Counted from the stretch's first letter, positions 1 to 6,109 are shown. The stretch: 10,845 nucleotides of DNA from a bacterium (GCA_023246815.1 JAHFHR010000022.1:1-10845); one strand, 5' to 3'. Notes: generated by a model from the sequence alone, not told the origin. Translations and numbers: made by a program.

Positions 1-679
1 CCTGAGGCACGTCACACTGATCAAAAATAATGTGCCCCATGTCACCAGTGTTTAAACCGTTAGTGCTCAAACGAACTTTAGTGAGCCCCTTGAGTTTTGC
101 CGGCATCAGTAGCAAGTCAAAGGCCATACTAGTATCGCGCTCAGTAGCGCTGTCGCTACGTACGAGGGTCACAATGGTATTGGCTACCGAGCCATTGCTG
201 ATATATTTTTTTTCACCGCTCACGCGATAGGAAAAACCGTTGCTCACTGCTTGTGTTTGAATAGCAGCAACATCAGATCCAGAATGCGGCTCAGTGATGG
301 CCAAGGCCAAATAGTGCTCACCACGCACGGCGGGAGTTAAAAACTGCTCTTTTTGCTGACCAACCGCAAGTGATGCTAATAGTGGCAACACCATATTGGT
401 GTGCACCAGCACTGAGGCGGGATAGCCAAAGGTTTTGGCGCGACCCAGTTCCTCAGCCAAAATGACCTCATGCCAGAGGTCTTTGCCCTGGCCACCAATG
501 TCCAACGGCAGCGACAAGCCAATCAGTCCGGCCGCGGCAAATTCAGCTAGTAAATAATGCGGGAAGGTTTGTGAATTTTCCCAATCCAATGCCTCAGGAA
601 CAATATGCGTATCCACAAAGGCTCGGACTTTAGACCGAAAGGCTTGATATACAGGTTGATTGAGCAAGGCGTAGTTCAT
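1..679 (-). CDS. Acyl-CoA dehydrogenase, N-terminal part (runs off the window)
   Basis: This is the first 226 codons of an acyl-CoA dehydrogenase; the rest lies left of base 1. The family are FAD flavoenzymes that oxidise acyl-CoA thioesters to 2-enoyl-CoA in the cytoplasm. The visible part covers the helical N-terminal domain (about residues 1-120) and most of the beta-barrel middle domain, including the family signature ALAITEPHSGSD (residues 125-136) that lines the FAD and substrate site, then GEKKYISNG (155-163). The C-terminal domain with the catalytic base is outside the window, so activity and chain-length preference cannot be judged. I chose the ATG at 679; an in-frame ATG at 688 adds MFF and is equally possible. 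A good promoter lies only a few bases upstream, implying a leaderless or nearly leaderless mRNA, and there is no Shine-Dalgarno site. It follows the terminator of the cold-shock gene and forms its own transcription unit. Fatty-acid oxidation genes are not typical of very reduced genomes. Confidence 0.9.
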   Translation of the reverse strand, partial: MNYALLNQPVYQAFRSKVRAFVDTHIVPEALDWENSQTFPHYLLAEFAAAGLIGLSLPLDIGGQGKDLWHEVILAEELGRAKTFGYPASVLVHTNMVLPLLASLAVGQQKEQFLTPAVRGEHYLALAITEPHSGSDVAAIQTQAVSNGFSYRVSGEKKYISNGSVANTIVTLVRSDSATERDTSMAFDLLLMPAKLKGLTKVRLSTNGLNTGDMGHIIFDQCDVPQ

Positions 680-692
680 AAAAAACATGCAT

Positions 693-721
693 ATCTTAGC
701 ACCCAGGTCAGTATTTGACAA
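693..721 (-). promoter_or_regulatory. Sigma70-type promoter of the acyl-CoA dehydrogenase gene
   Basis: On the minus strand TTGTCA (721-716) and TAAGAT (698-693) are separated by exactly 17 bases. The expected start of transcription falls about at 686, on the candidate ATG at 688 or 7-9 bases before the ATG at 679, so the message would be leaderless or nearly so. Confidence 0.6.
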
Positions 722-745
722 TTTTTAATCCCACCATTTCAGATA

Positions 746-775
746 CTAAAAAACCGCCGAGAGGCGGTCTTTTAG
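746..775 (-). terminator. Intrinsic terminator of the cold-shock gene
   Basis: A 13-bp stem with a single G-U pair (arms 746-758 and 763-775) closes a four-base loop. Read leftward, GGCGG is followed by six T, the classic terminator form. It lies 18 bases after the csp stop codon. Read rightward the tail is weaker. Confidence 0.85.
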
Positions 776-793
776 TTTTCAGAAAGAAATGTT

Positions 794-991
794 TTACGCT
801 CGTCGAACGTTGACTGCAGCTGGACCCTTTGGAGCGTTCTCAACGTCAAAGGTTACTGAGTCACCTTCACGCAAGTCGTTGTACTCGACACCGTCGAGTG
901 CGCTTGAGTGAAAGAAAACATCTTTGTCTGAACCTTCTTGACTGATGAAGCCGAAGCCTTTGTCAGTCAACTTTTTGATGGTTCCGTTCAT
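794..991 (-). CDS. csp: Cold-shock domain protein (CspA family)
   Basis: A 65-residue single cold-shock domain, the usual length for the CspA family. These cytoplasmic beta-barrel proteins bind single-stranded RNA and DNA and act as RNA chaperones. Both RNA-binding motifs are visible: KGFGFI (RNP1) near residues 11-16 and VFFHSSAL (RNP2) near residues 26-33, followed by the acidic stretch and the C-terminal VNVRRA. The start MNGTIKKL was preferred over an upstream in-frame start at 1057 because it matches the family N-terminus exactly and the extra 22 residues have no counterpart. There is no clear ribosome-binding site. The gene is a monocistronic unit, with a consensus promoter about 90 bases upstream and a terminator directly after it. 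The long leader (about 80 nt) fits the leader-controlled translation known for csp mRNAs, though no specific structure was recognised. Confidence 0.95.
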   Translation of the reverse strand: MNGTIKKLTDKGFGFISQEGSDKDVFFHSSALDGVEYNDLREGDSVTFDVENAPKGPAAVNVRRA

Positions 992-1077
992 TGTGATAAC
1001 TAGAAACAAAGTTGAATTATTGCATAGTTTTGAGCAGAAATTCGACTTTATTTCCACTTACTCACTACTTATTCAGG

Positions 1078-1106
1078 AGTGTACACTACTTTGTCCAAAA
1101 TGTCAA
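1078..1106 (-). promoter_or_regulatory. Sigma70-type promoter of csp
   Basis: A perfect TTGACA (1106-1101) and TACACT (1083-1078) with a 17-base spacer on the minus strand. Transcription would begin near 1071, giving an untranslated leader of about 80 nt before the csp ATG at 991. The promoter starts 12 bases after the stop codon of the flavoprotein gene. Confidence 0.8.
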
Positions 1107-1117
1107 GGGGCGTGGTA

Positions 1118-2362
1118 TTAGGCACAGTCCCCGGCAATAAACCCGGTGGTCCAGCACAGTTGTAGCGAATAGCCCCCTGAGGGCCGGCTGATGTGCAATA
1201 AGTCACCAACAATGTACAAGTTACTATATAATTTTGATCGCATAGTTTTAACATCAATCTCCTTTAATGCCACGCCACCATCAGTAATGACCGCCCGATC
1301 ATACCCCATCAGTCCAGTGATAGTGACGGGCAGGGATTTCAACAGCTGAACCATAATTTTTCGTTGGTCTTTAGTGATACTGTGAATTTTTGTTTCAGGA
1401 TCAATCTTGAGTAGCGAAAGTAACACCGCACCAGCGCTCTTGGGAGTGATCAATTTGAAAACGTTTTTAAGTACTTTATTTTTATTGTCATCAAAAATAG
1501 TAGTGATATGCTTGTCTAGGCTACCCAAATCTAATTCAGGAAACAGATCAATATAAGCAGTCACCTCTCCGCCATGCAACAGGTCGGCCACTTTACCGGC
1601 GGCATTCAAAATAAGTGGACCGGATAAACCAAAATGGGTAAGTAAAATATTTCCCTTCAGTACCAAACTTTTTTTGTTGTTACTAAAAAAAGTAATTTTA
1701 ATATTTGGCAACGTAACGCCCGCCAGTTGCTTAATCCAAGCATCAGCAACGGCCAGAGGTACAATAGTTGGCGTGGGGTTTTGAACCGTGTGCCCAAGCT
1801 GCTTCAGCCAAACAAAACCGTTCCCAGTTGAACCGGTCTCTGGATGACTCTTACCACCAGTTGCTAGAATATATACCTTAGCAACAAAATCTTTTTTGCC
1901 GGCAACAATTTTTTGGATAACTCCCTCTTTGGCAACAATTTTGTCAATCGTAACGTTGGTGCGCACCTCAACATCACCCTGCTTGAGATATTTCTCTAGC
2001 ACTAAAAAAACATCAAGAGCACGCTCAGTTTTAGGAAAGGCGCGCTTACCAGCTTGCACCACCAGTGGCAGCCCTCGTTTTTCAAAAAATTCAAAAGTGT
2101 CAGCCACCCCAAATTGAGCAAAACAAGCATATAAAAACTTTTCCGCCGTGCCGTAGTTGGCAAGCAGTAATCGCTGATTTTCTTCGGCATTGGTAATGTT
2201 GCATCGTCCACCACCGGTAATCTTCAACTTCTTACCAAGGCTAGTATTTTTTTCTAACAGTAAAACACGCTTGCCTTTTTCCGCGGCTCGACCGGCAGCC
2301 ATCATGCCGGCGGCACCGCCGCCAACAACGATAACGTCATAACTGTTGTCATGCTGATTCAT
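1118..2362 (-). CDS. BaiN/HI0933-family FAD-dependent oxidoreductase
   Basis: A 414-residue flavoprotein, close to the usual length of the HI0933/YhiN/BaiN family (roughly 390-420). The N-terminus has the dinucleotide-binding fold with VVGGGAAGMMAAGRAA (about residues 12-27) and an acidic residue at the end of the second strand (LLLEK, about 34-38). The family-specific TGGGRCNITN block (49-58) follows. The C-terminus carries LYIVGDLL and SGGYSLQLCWTTGFIAG, the second FAD contact of the family. Members are assigned roles from aminoacetone oxidation to bile-acid dehydroxylation, but most have no proven substrate, so only FAD-dependent redox activity is inferred. I chose the ATG at 2362 because it gives the usual short lead into the Rossmann motif; a TTG start at 2377 would add five residues. 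No clear ribosome-binding site is seen. It lies 104 bases after the DUF1003 gene on the same strand with no terminator between, so cotranscription is possible. Confidence 0.92.
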   Translation of the reverse strand: MNQHDNSYDVIVVGGGAAGMMAAGRAAEKGKRVLLLEKNTSLGKKLKITGGGRCNITNAEENQRLLLANYGTAEKFLYACFAQFGVADTFEFFEKRGLPLVVQAGKRAFPKTERALDVFLVLEKYLKQGDVEVRTNVTIDKIVAKEGVIQKIVAGKKDFVAKVYILATGGKSHPETGSTGNGFVWLKQLGHTVQNPTPTIVPLAVADAWIKQLAGVTLPNIKITFFSNNKKSLVLKGNILLTHFGLSGPLILNAAGKVADLLHGGEVTAYIDLFPELDLGSLDKHITTIFDDNKNKVLKNVFKLITPKSAGAVLLSLLKIDPETKIHSITKDQRKIMVQLLKSLPVTITGLMGYDRAVITDGGVALKEIDVKTMRSKLYSNLYIVGDLLHISRPSGGYSLQLCWTTGFIAGDCA

Positions 2363-2466
2363 GGATATATACGCCAAAAATACTAACGTTGCTGGATATA
2401 CTTCTTCTTTAAACGAATGTCATTATTGGCGAATGGTCCTACTCCTTTTTAGATGGTAAAAAACAA

Positions 2467-2997
2467 TTACGAAATACTGTCAGTAGTACTATCGGCAATT
2501 TCTTTTTCCATCTCTTTGATATTCAACTTCTTTTTCATTTTTTTTAGTTCAGGATCATCCGTTGGGTTTAATCCAATATAATCGTGAATTTCGTCCACAA
2601 TATTTAAAATTTTAGTAACTTCGTCTTCGGCGTGGATATTGATCAATAAATCCAATTTTTCTCGCATCTGATCTATTTTTGCCGAGCGGTTCTGGCTAAT
2701 CAGTACAATGATAGAAAGAAAGATGGCTTCTAGTGAAACGATCATAGTCAACAGACCATAGGGGAAAGGATCAAAACTAGCTATACCCGGAATAAATCCG
2801 GTATTCATAGCGATCCATACTGCAAAAAAGAGGGCATTAAGAATCAGAAAAAATACGGTGCCAAATTGAGCAGTCAAAAAATCAGCAAAGGAATCGTACC
2901 ATTTTTTCTCTAGATGACCTTGAGCCTCCAATGACTGGATTCTTTTCTTGTCTGCTTCTTCAATAGTATATTTTGCTAGTGGTTTCATATGTTTCAT
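2467..2997 (-). CDS. DUF1003 two-helix membrane protein
   Basis: A 176-residue protein of the DUF1003 family, which has no established function. Two membrane helices are evident (about residues 45-66 and 80-101), joined by the conserved FDPFPY turn (75-80) and followed by the SQNR motif (101-104) that marks the family. The N-terminal 40 residues are charged (EEADKKRIQSLE, HLEKKWYDSFADF), and the C-terminal 75 residues are highly charged and helical, probably coiled-coil and cytoplasmic. The start at ATG 2997 was chosen over a GTG at 3033 because MKHMKPLAKYT follows a Shine-Dalgarno-like AGAGGTGG (3017-3010); spacing is somewhat long at 12 bases. An ATG at 2988 is also possible. A 9-bp hairpin (3023-3042) sits just upstream of that site in the leader and might influence translation; this is inference only. 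Confidence 0.88.
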   Translation of the reverse strand: MKHMKPLAKYTIEEADKKRIQSLEAQGHLEKKWYDSFADFLTAQFGTVFFLILNALFFAVWIAMNTGFIPGIASFDPFPYGLLTMIVSLEAIFLSIIVLISQNRSAKIDQMREKLDLLINIHAEDEVTKILNIVDEIHDYIGLNPTDDPELKKMKKKLNIKEMEKEIADSTTDSIS

Positions 2998-3022
2998 TGT
3001 ACCAAAAAACCACCTCTTCGTC

Positions 3023-3042
3023 CCGCCCTTCACGAAGGACGG
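3023..3042 (-). repeat. Short hairpin upstream of the DUF1003 ribosome-binding site
   Basis: Arms 3023-3031 and 3034-3042 form a 9-bp stem (one G-U pair) with a two-base apex. It ends five bases before the AGAGGTGG likely used by the DUF1003 gene. It could be a leader structure or a member of the small GC-rich palindromes scattered in the window; no T-run follows, so it is not a terminator. Confidence 0.45.
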
Positions 3043-3101
3043 AAAAAGTCACACATTACATACCTCTTCTGCGTTGTGTGGGGCTTTTTTTTATCACAAA
3101 A

Positions 3102-3117
3102 TCCCGCTTTCGCGGGA
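3102..3117 (-). terminator. Small hairpin with GAAA loop and short T-tail
   Basis: TCCCGC, a GAAA tetraloop and GCGGGA, followed leftward by TTTT. It lies nine bases after the 3' end of the tRNA-like remnant at 3126-3199 and could end a transcript from it. The T-tail is short, so its strength is doubtful. Confidence 0.4.
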
Positions 3118-3125
3118 CTTCATGT

Positions 3126-3199
3126 TGATAGCGCCACGGGTAATCGAACCTCAATTGCCGAGATTAAAGCTCCTGTCCTAACCGTTAAATGATAGGACC
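3126..3199 (-). pseudogene. Decayed tRNA-Glu-like sequence
   Basis: This 74-nt stretch aligns end to end with the intact tRNA-Glu at 6004-6078. Identical segments include GGTTAGGAC of the D-arm, GGTTCGATT of the T-arm and CGTGGCGCTA of the 3' end. The cloverleaf is damaged: the acceptor stem has a C-C mismatch and three G-U pairs, the D-stem (ATT against GAC) does not pair, the anticodon stem keeps about three pairs, the T-stem has two mismatches, and the terminal CCA is TCA. The loop reads CTTTAAT, which would place UUA at the anticodon. One base is missing relative to the intact gene. I read it as a degenerate copy rather than a working tRNA. A possible promoter (TTGGAT, 17 bases, TACATT) lies just upstream on the same strand, so it may still be transcribed. 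Confidence 0.6.
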
Positions 3200-3249
3200 T
3201 TAACCAAATTAATGTAATAAATAATTAGGTAAAATCCAATACCAATCAA

Positions 3250-3278
3250 TCGACGTGTCGGCGATTTTTTGGTATAGT
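3250..3278 (+). promoter_or_regulatory. Promoter of the membrane-anchored S51 peptidase gene
   Basis: TCGACG (3250-3255), a 17-base spacer and TATAGT (3273-3278). Transcription would start near 3285, leaving a leader of about 13 nt before the ATG at 3298. No Shine-Dalgarno site is present in that leader. Confidence 0.55.
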
Positions 3279-3297
3279 AAAAACATACGAAACTAGT

Positions 3298-4803
3298 ATG
3301 CAGCACAATCTTGTAAAGTTTTTTATCATAACAATTTTATTTTCCGTCCCCACTTTTTTTGTTTTTGCTCAAGATGGCTCAGTCCCGCCCGGTGATTCAG
3401 ATCCGGTGGTAGAGCCCACTCCTCAAGAATCAGTTTCCGAGCCAGTAAACCCCGACTCAGTCATTGAGCCTAAAGTAGGCCCCGTACCACAGCTTCCAGC
3501 TACTGTTACTCCTACTTCAGACACTGCTACACCTACCCAAACGTCAGTAACTAATCCTCAGCCAGCGACATCAGCAACTTCAAGTAGTTCTCCAGTAATA
3601 GTTAATAATCAGCAAGCAATTACCACGCAAACCCCGCCGGTTGGTGAATCATTAATTTTGCCCATAACTGAACCTACGGAAAATACTGACTCAGTTAATT
3701 CTAGTTCTTTACTGTACCTAATAGTCCTAGCTATTGCCATTCCCTTGGCTGGCCTAGGAGTTTTTAGCGTGGTAGTCAATAATACTAAGAAAAAAGTAAA
3801 GTCAGTTGACCGGTGCCAACTAATCAAACAACAGCTTGAGCAAAAAAAGATTGGCCTGAAAACAACAACACAAGCTTTATCGGCACAGCAAATCATTATT
3901 GACAGTTTGAATAAAAAAATTGAAGATAAAAAAAATGAGTTAAAAGACGCCGCCAAAAAGAAAGTGATTCAAAAAGTAAAACATCAGATTAAGCTGACTG
4001 ATGATAACTTAGTTGGTCGAGGGGTGGCTACGGTTGAATCTGGCATCGAACTTTTTGAAAGTTTGCAGGAAAAACTGGAACAAGCCAAAAAAACCTACAC
4101 TGCGCTCCAAGCACAACAAACCAAATTAATGCATGGGGTAAAAGAATTGGAAGCCGCATATGCCGCTTGCATGGCTGGCTTGCCATATCAAGAAGCTGGC
4201 GGCGAAGTTGGGCTTGAAATTACGTTGCCATCCCAAACGCAGACAACTAAATATATTTTACATGGTGGTAACACCAGTAAGTCTCACAGCTTAAATGACC
4301 AATTTTTTAAAAGTATTGTTGCCAACCTCCCAGCTGGTGGCAAAGTTTTACTCGTTTGTTTTGCTCGACCAGAAAGTGAGTATCAAATGCTTTATGCTCG
4401 AGATAAACAGTCGTTTGAGAGAGTGGCTGGGAAGAAAAAAGTTGAAGTAATACTAGCAACACGGGAGAATTTTGCTCAAGAGATTAAAAAATCAGACGCA
4501 ATTTATTTGTTGGGCGGCGATACACTTCAATTGCTTGAAACGCTTAAACAGTATCCTGAGTTTGGTGAAGTAACACAAAATAAAGTGGTGGCTGGCTCGT
4601 CAGCTGGTGCTTATATTTTATCCACTAATTATTACAGCAATAGTCTGTCAGGAGTGTTCCCAGGCTTGGGAATCTTGCCGATTAATGTTGTCTGCCACTT
4701 TGACGGAAACCAACGCGCCATTGATGAGCTAAAGAGAAAATCACCACGGTTAAGAATGGTGGTATTAAAAGACTGTGAGTCGATTATTATTTCTGGTTAT
4801 TAA
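3298..4803 (+). CDS. Membrane-anchored coiled-coil protein with C-terminal S51-type peptidase domain
   Basis: A 501-residue protein of unusual build. Residues 1-24 look like a signal peptide (hydrophobic core, cleavage likely after VFA). Residues 25-135 are rich in Pro, Thr, Ser and Val, as in surface linkers. Residues 138-160 form a membrane helix followed by NNTKKKVKS, a positive-inside signal. Residues about 171-295 are predicted coiled coil (Gln/Lys/Glu/Leu rich). Residues 317-501 match peptidase family S51 (dipeptidase E/cyanophycinase type): YILHGGNTS, then AIYLLGGDTLQLLETL (401-416), the nucleophile elbow AGSSAG with Ser435, and CHFDG with the likely catalytic His467. Ordinary S51 enzymes are soluble proteins of about 230 residues. 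By the positive-inside rule the coiled coil and peptidase face the cytoplasm and the Pro-rich part is outside. The substrate is unknown; small acidic peptides are the family norm. It has its own promoter, and its stop codon is inside a terminator hairpin, so it is monocistronic. Confidence 0.85.
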   Translation: MQHNLVKFFIITILFSVPTFFVFAQDGSVPPGDSDPVVEPTPQESVSEPVNPDSVIEPKVGPVPQLPATVTPTSDTATPTQTSVTNPQPATSATSSSSPVIVNNQQAITTQTPPVGESLILPITEPTENTDSVNSSSLLYLIVLAIAIPLAGLGVFSVVVNNTKKKVKSVDRCQLIKQQLEQKKIGLKTTTQALSAQQIIIDSLNKKIEDKKNELKDAAKKKVIQKVKHQIKLTDDNLVGRGVATVESGIELFESLQEKLEQAKKTYTALQAQQTKLMHGVKELEAAYAACMAGLPYQEAGGEVGLEITLPSQTQTTKYILHGGNTSKSHSLNDQFFKSIVANLPAGGKVLLVCFARPESEYQMLYARDKQSFERVAGKKKVEVILATRENFAQEIKKSDAIYLLGGDTLQLLETLKQYPEFGEVTQNKVVAGSSAGAYILSTNYYSNSLSGVFPGLGILPINVVCHFDGNQRAIDELKRKSPRLRMVVLKDCESIIISGY

Positions 4804-4828
4804 AAAATCGCCTGTTCGGCGATTTTTT
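4802..4828 (+). terminator. Bidirectional intrinsic terminator
   Basis: A perfect 11-bp stem (4802-4812 and 4818-4828) with a five-base loop and six T at the end. The peptidase stop codon (4801-4803) overlaps its left arm. Because the arms begin with six A it has the same form on the minus strand and could end leftward transcripts as well. Confidence 0.9.
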
Positions 4829-4884
4829 AGATGGCCCGCCTAAATTCGGCGAGGCTGGTAGGGCTTTGCGGAATGGATGGCAAA

Positions 4885-4965
4885 CTATTGTAAAAGATAT
4901 TGTTCTGCCTCTCTCAGCTTTGCCAAAAAGTCTTGCTCGGTATTAATAACTTTTATAAAACCACT
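4885..4965 (-). pseudogene. Possible relict 3' end of a lost gene
   Basis: On the minus strand an open stretch of 26 codons ends in TAG at 4887-4885. It encodes IKVINTEQDFLAKLREAEQY and a few more residues, which looks like a real amphipathic protein C-terminus rather than random translation. The upstream frame is closed by TAA at 4968-4966, and no start codon with a ribosome site is present. The bidirectional terminator at 4802-4828 is suitably placed downstream. This suggests the tail of a gene deleted when the neighbouring plus-strand gene arrived. The parent family was not recognised, and chance coding likeness cannot be excluded. Confidence 0.3.
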
Positions 4966-4973
4966 TTATAATA

Positions 4974-5003
4974 TTTACAGTTATTGCAAAAAAATGTTAT
5001 AAT
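4974..5003 (+). promoter_or_regulatory. Promoter of the unknown membrane-anchored protein gene
   Basis: TTTACA (4974-4979) and a perfect TATAAT (4998-5003) with an 18-base spacer. The start of transcription would be near 5010, about 22 bases before the ATG at 5032. An inverted repeat embraces the promoter (see the separate entry). Confidence 0.7.
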
Positions 5004-5016
5004 ATACCATAACTGT
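4977..5016. promoter_or_regulatory. Operator-like inverted repeat around the promoter
   Basis: ACAGTTAT (4977-4984) and ATAACTGT (5009-5016) are exact reverse complements, 24 bases apart, one overlapping the end of the -35 box and the other the expected transcription start. Half-sites in these positions would suit a dimeric or looping repressor. No regulator gene is identifiable in the window. Confidence 0.4.
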
Positions 5017-5031
5017 TAAGTAAATAATTTT

Positions 5032-5688
5032 ATGGATATAATATATATTTTATTAAGCATTCTCTTGGAATCACTTGCTGTACTTTTTTTCTTTATATTT
5101 TTTAAAAAAATTTGGTCACCGGGTAATAAGCTAATCAAAAAAGTAGCTAGAGAGCTAGAGCTTAAGTTAATACATACTCAGAAAAATAAAAACGTTGCCG
5201 CTACAGGAAAATACAAAGGTTATAATTTATCAATATCAAAAAAAATAGACTTAACAGAAAATCTTTGGATTTCTTCATCTACTCCCATGCCCCCCCTTAC
5301 ACCTAGACTTGATTTAATTGTTGAATTAGAAATTAGTACTAAAAGTTTGCCCACCATTGTCTTGACCACTAAATTTTTAGGAGGCTTTAAATTTTTGGAG
5401 GTGTCTAATTCAAACTCGTTAAAGCTGTTTAGAAATAAAAAATTTGACCTTTATGTTGATCCCAAGGAAAGATATTATTACGAAAAACTAATTGACAAGT
5501 ACTCTGAGGATTTATTTCAAGCCTTGTATTACTCTCGCATCATTATAGAAAAGTCAAAAATTATATTTGATAAGCCATATACCCTTTCGTTTATTAATCC
5601 GGGTTTAAATTATAAAAGTTTAATAAAAAAAATAGATTTGATGGTGAAAATTGCTCAAGATTTAGAGAAGTTTGACAGGATTAAGTAA
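5032..5688 (+). CDS. Membrane-anchored protein of unknown family
   Basis: A 218-residue protein that I do not recognise. Residues about 3-25 form one very hydrophobic helix ending in FKKIW, so the protein is probably anchored in the membrane with the bulk (residues 30-218) on the cytoplasmic side. The soluble part has alternating hydrophobic strands (LELKLIHTQ, GKYKGYNLSIS, LDLIVELEIS, LPTIVLTTKF) suggesting a beta-rich domain, then KKFDLYVDPKERYYYEKL and two helices at the C-terminus (SLIKKIDLMVKIAQDLEKF). No catalytic motif is apparent. Codon use is strongly A/T-biased (many AAA, TTA, ATA codons), more so than the chaperone genes to the right, which hints at separate origin. The ATG at 5032 follows a strong promoter, with no Shine-Dalgarno site. 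A terminator lies about 60 bases after the stop, so it stands alone. The function remains unknown. Confidence 0.8.
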   Translation: MDIIYILLSILLESLAVLFFFIFFKKIWSPGNKLIKKVARELELKLIHTQKNKNVAATGKYKGYNLSISKKIDLTENLWISSSTPMPPLTPRLDLIVELEISTKSLPTIVLTTKFLGGFKFLEVSNSNSLKLFRNKKFDLYVDPKERYYYEKLIDKYSEDLFQALYYSRIIIEKSKIIFDKPYTLSFINPGLNYKSLIKKIDLMVKIAQDLEKFDRIK

Positions 5689-5750
5689 TAAAAAAATTCC
5701 TCTTGGATATATAATAGTCACAAATTTTACTTAACATTTTAGTTAAAACA

Positions 5751-5780
5751 AAAAACTCCTCTTTCAGTAGAGAAGTTTTT
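5751..5780. terminator. Bidirectional terminator hairpin
   Basis: An 11-bp stem with one mismatch (arms 5751-5762 and 5769-5780, six-base loop) has A-rich and T-rich ends on both sides. Rightward it would end the transcript of the unknown membrane protein gene; leftward it would end any transcript crossing the GC-rich island that starts three bases beyond it. Confidence 0.75.
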
Positions 5781-5782
5781 TG

Positions 5783-5947
5783 TGGTAGGGCCACGGGGAA
5801 TCTCGCCTCGTCCTCGCTTCCGCTCGGACTTCTTTGCCCTGGGCAGCGCCAAAGCCTGCGCCAGCTCGGCTTTGTCGACGCTCGACTGCATTCCTCGCCG
5901 CCGTAGTGCGGCTCGGAATTTGTCTCGCTGCTGCCCGTTCGATTCCC
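5783..5947. repeat. GC-rich hairpin-filled island bounded by tRNA T-arm fragments
   Basis: A 165-bp block, clearly richer in G and C than the flanking sequence. Its left end (5783-5802) matches the last 20 bases of tRNA-Glu, CCA included, with one difference, reading on the minus strand. Its right end (5937-5947) carries GTTCGATTCCC, a T-arm motif in the opposite orientation, so the ends form a 7-bp inverted repeat (GGGAATC 5796-5802, GATTCCC 5941-5947). Inside are several hairpins: CAAAGCC/GGCTTTG (5850-5856, 5868-5874), GTCGA/TCGAC (5874-5886), and TTCC..GCCGC/GCGGC..GGAA (5891-5918). It cannot fold as a tRNA, because no 5' acceptor strand or T-stem partner is present. Open frames crossing it have no recognisable protein content. 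It is probably a non-coding repeat element, possibly transcribed. Confidence 0.55.
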
Positions 5948-5964
5948 TTCAAAACTCAATCAAA

Positions 5965-6002
5965 GGAAAAAGGATTCAACACAAAAGTTGAATCCTTTTT
6001 CC
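5965..6002 (-). terminator. Terminator of the tRNA-Glu unit
   Basis: A perfect 16-bp stem (5965-5980 and 5987-6002) with a six-base loop and a run of five T in the descending arm. It begins one base after the encoded CCA of the tRNA, so it ends the leftward tRNA transcript. Confidence 0.8.
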
Positions 6003-6003
6003 T

Positions 6004-6078
6004 TGGTAGCGCCACGGGGAATCGAACCCCGATTACCAGGATGAGAACCTGGCGTCCTAACCATTAGACGATGGCGCC
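6004..6078 (-). tRNA. tRNA-Glu (anticodon CTC)
   Basis: A complete 75-nt cloverleaf including encoded CCA. The acceptor stem GGCGCCA pairs with TGGCGCT (G-U at the end), the D-stem is GTC/GAC, the anticodon stem CCAGG/CCTGG closes the loop TTCTCAT with CTC at positions 34-36, the variable loop is TAAT, and the T-stem CGGGG/CCCCG closes TTCGATT. The CTC anticodon reads GAG. It is transcribed leftward from the promoter at 6241-6269 through an interrupted copy of its own 5' half, and ends at the adjacent hairpin. Confidence 0.95.
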
Positions 6079-6109
6079 ACGATGGCAGCAATGAAAGAAC
6101 CTGGCGTCC

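Noticed and set aside
992..1057. Longer start for the cold-shock protein
   Set aside because: The extra 22 residues have no counterpart in the family, and MNGTIKKL is the standard N-terminus. The stretch fits a csp leader.
3126..3199. A working suppressor tRNA reading UAA
   Set aside because: Mismatches in the acceptor, D-, anticodon and T-stems and the lost CCA make a functional tRNA unlikely; many genes in the window stop at TAA.
5783..5947. Intact tRNA with long variable arm in the GC-rich island
   Set aside because: The 3' acceptor end has only a distant near-partner (AGGGCAA) that would give a 58-nt molecule, and there is no matching T-stem.
5681..5959. Open frames of 92 and 62 codons across the GC-rich island on the minus strand
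   Set aside because: They run through tRNA fragments and hairpins, have no ribosome-binding site, and translate to Arg/Ser/Gly-rich sequence with no family likeness.
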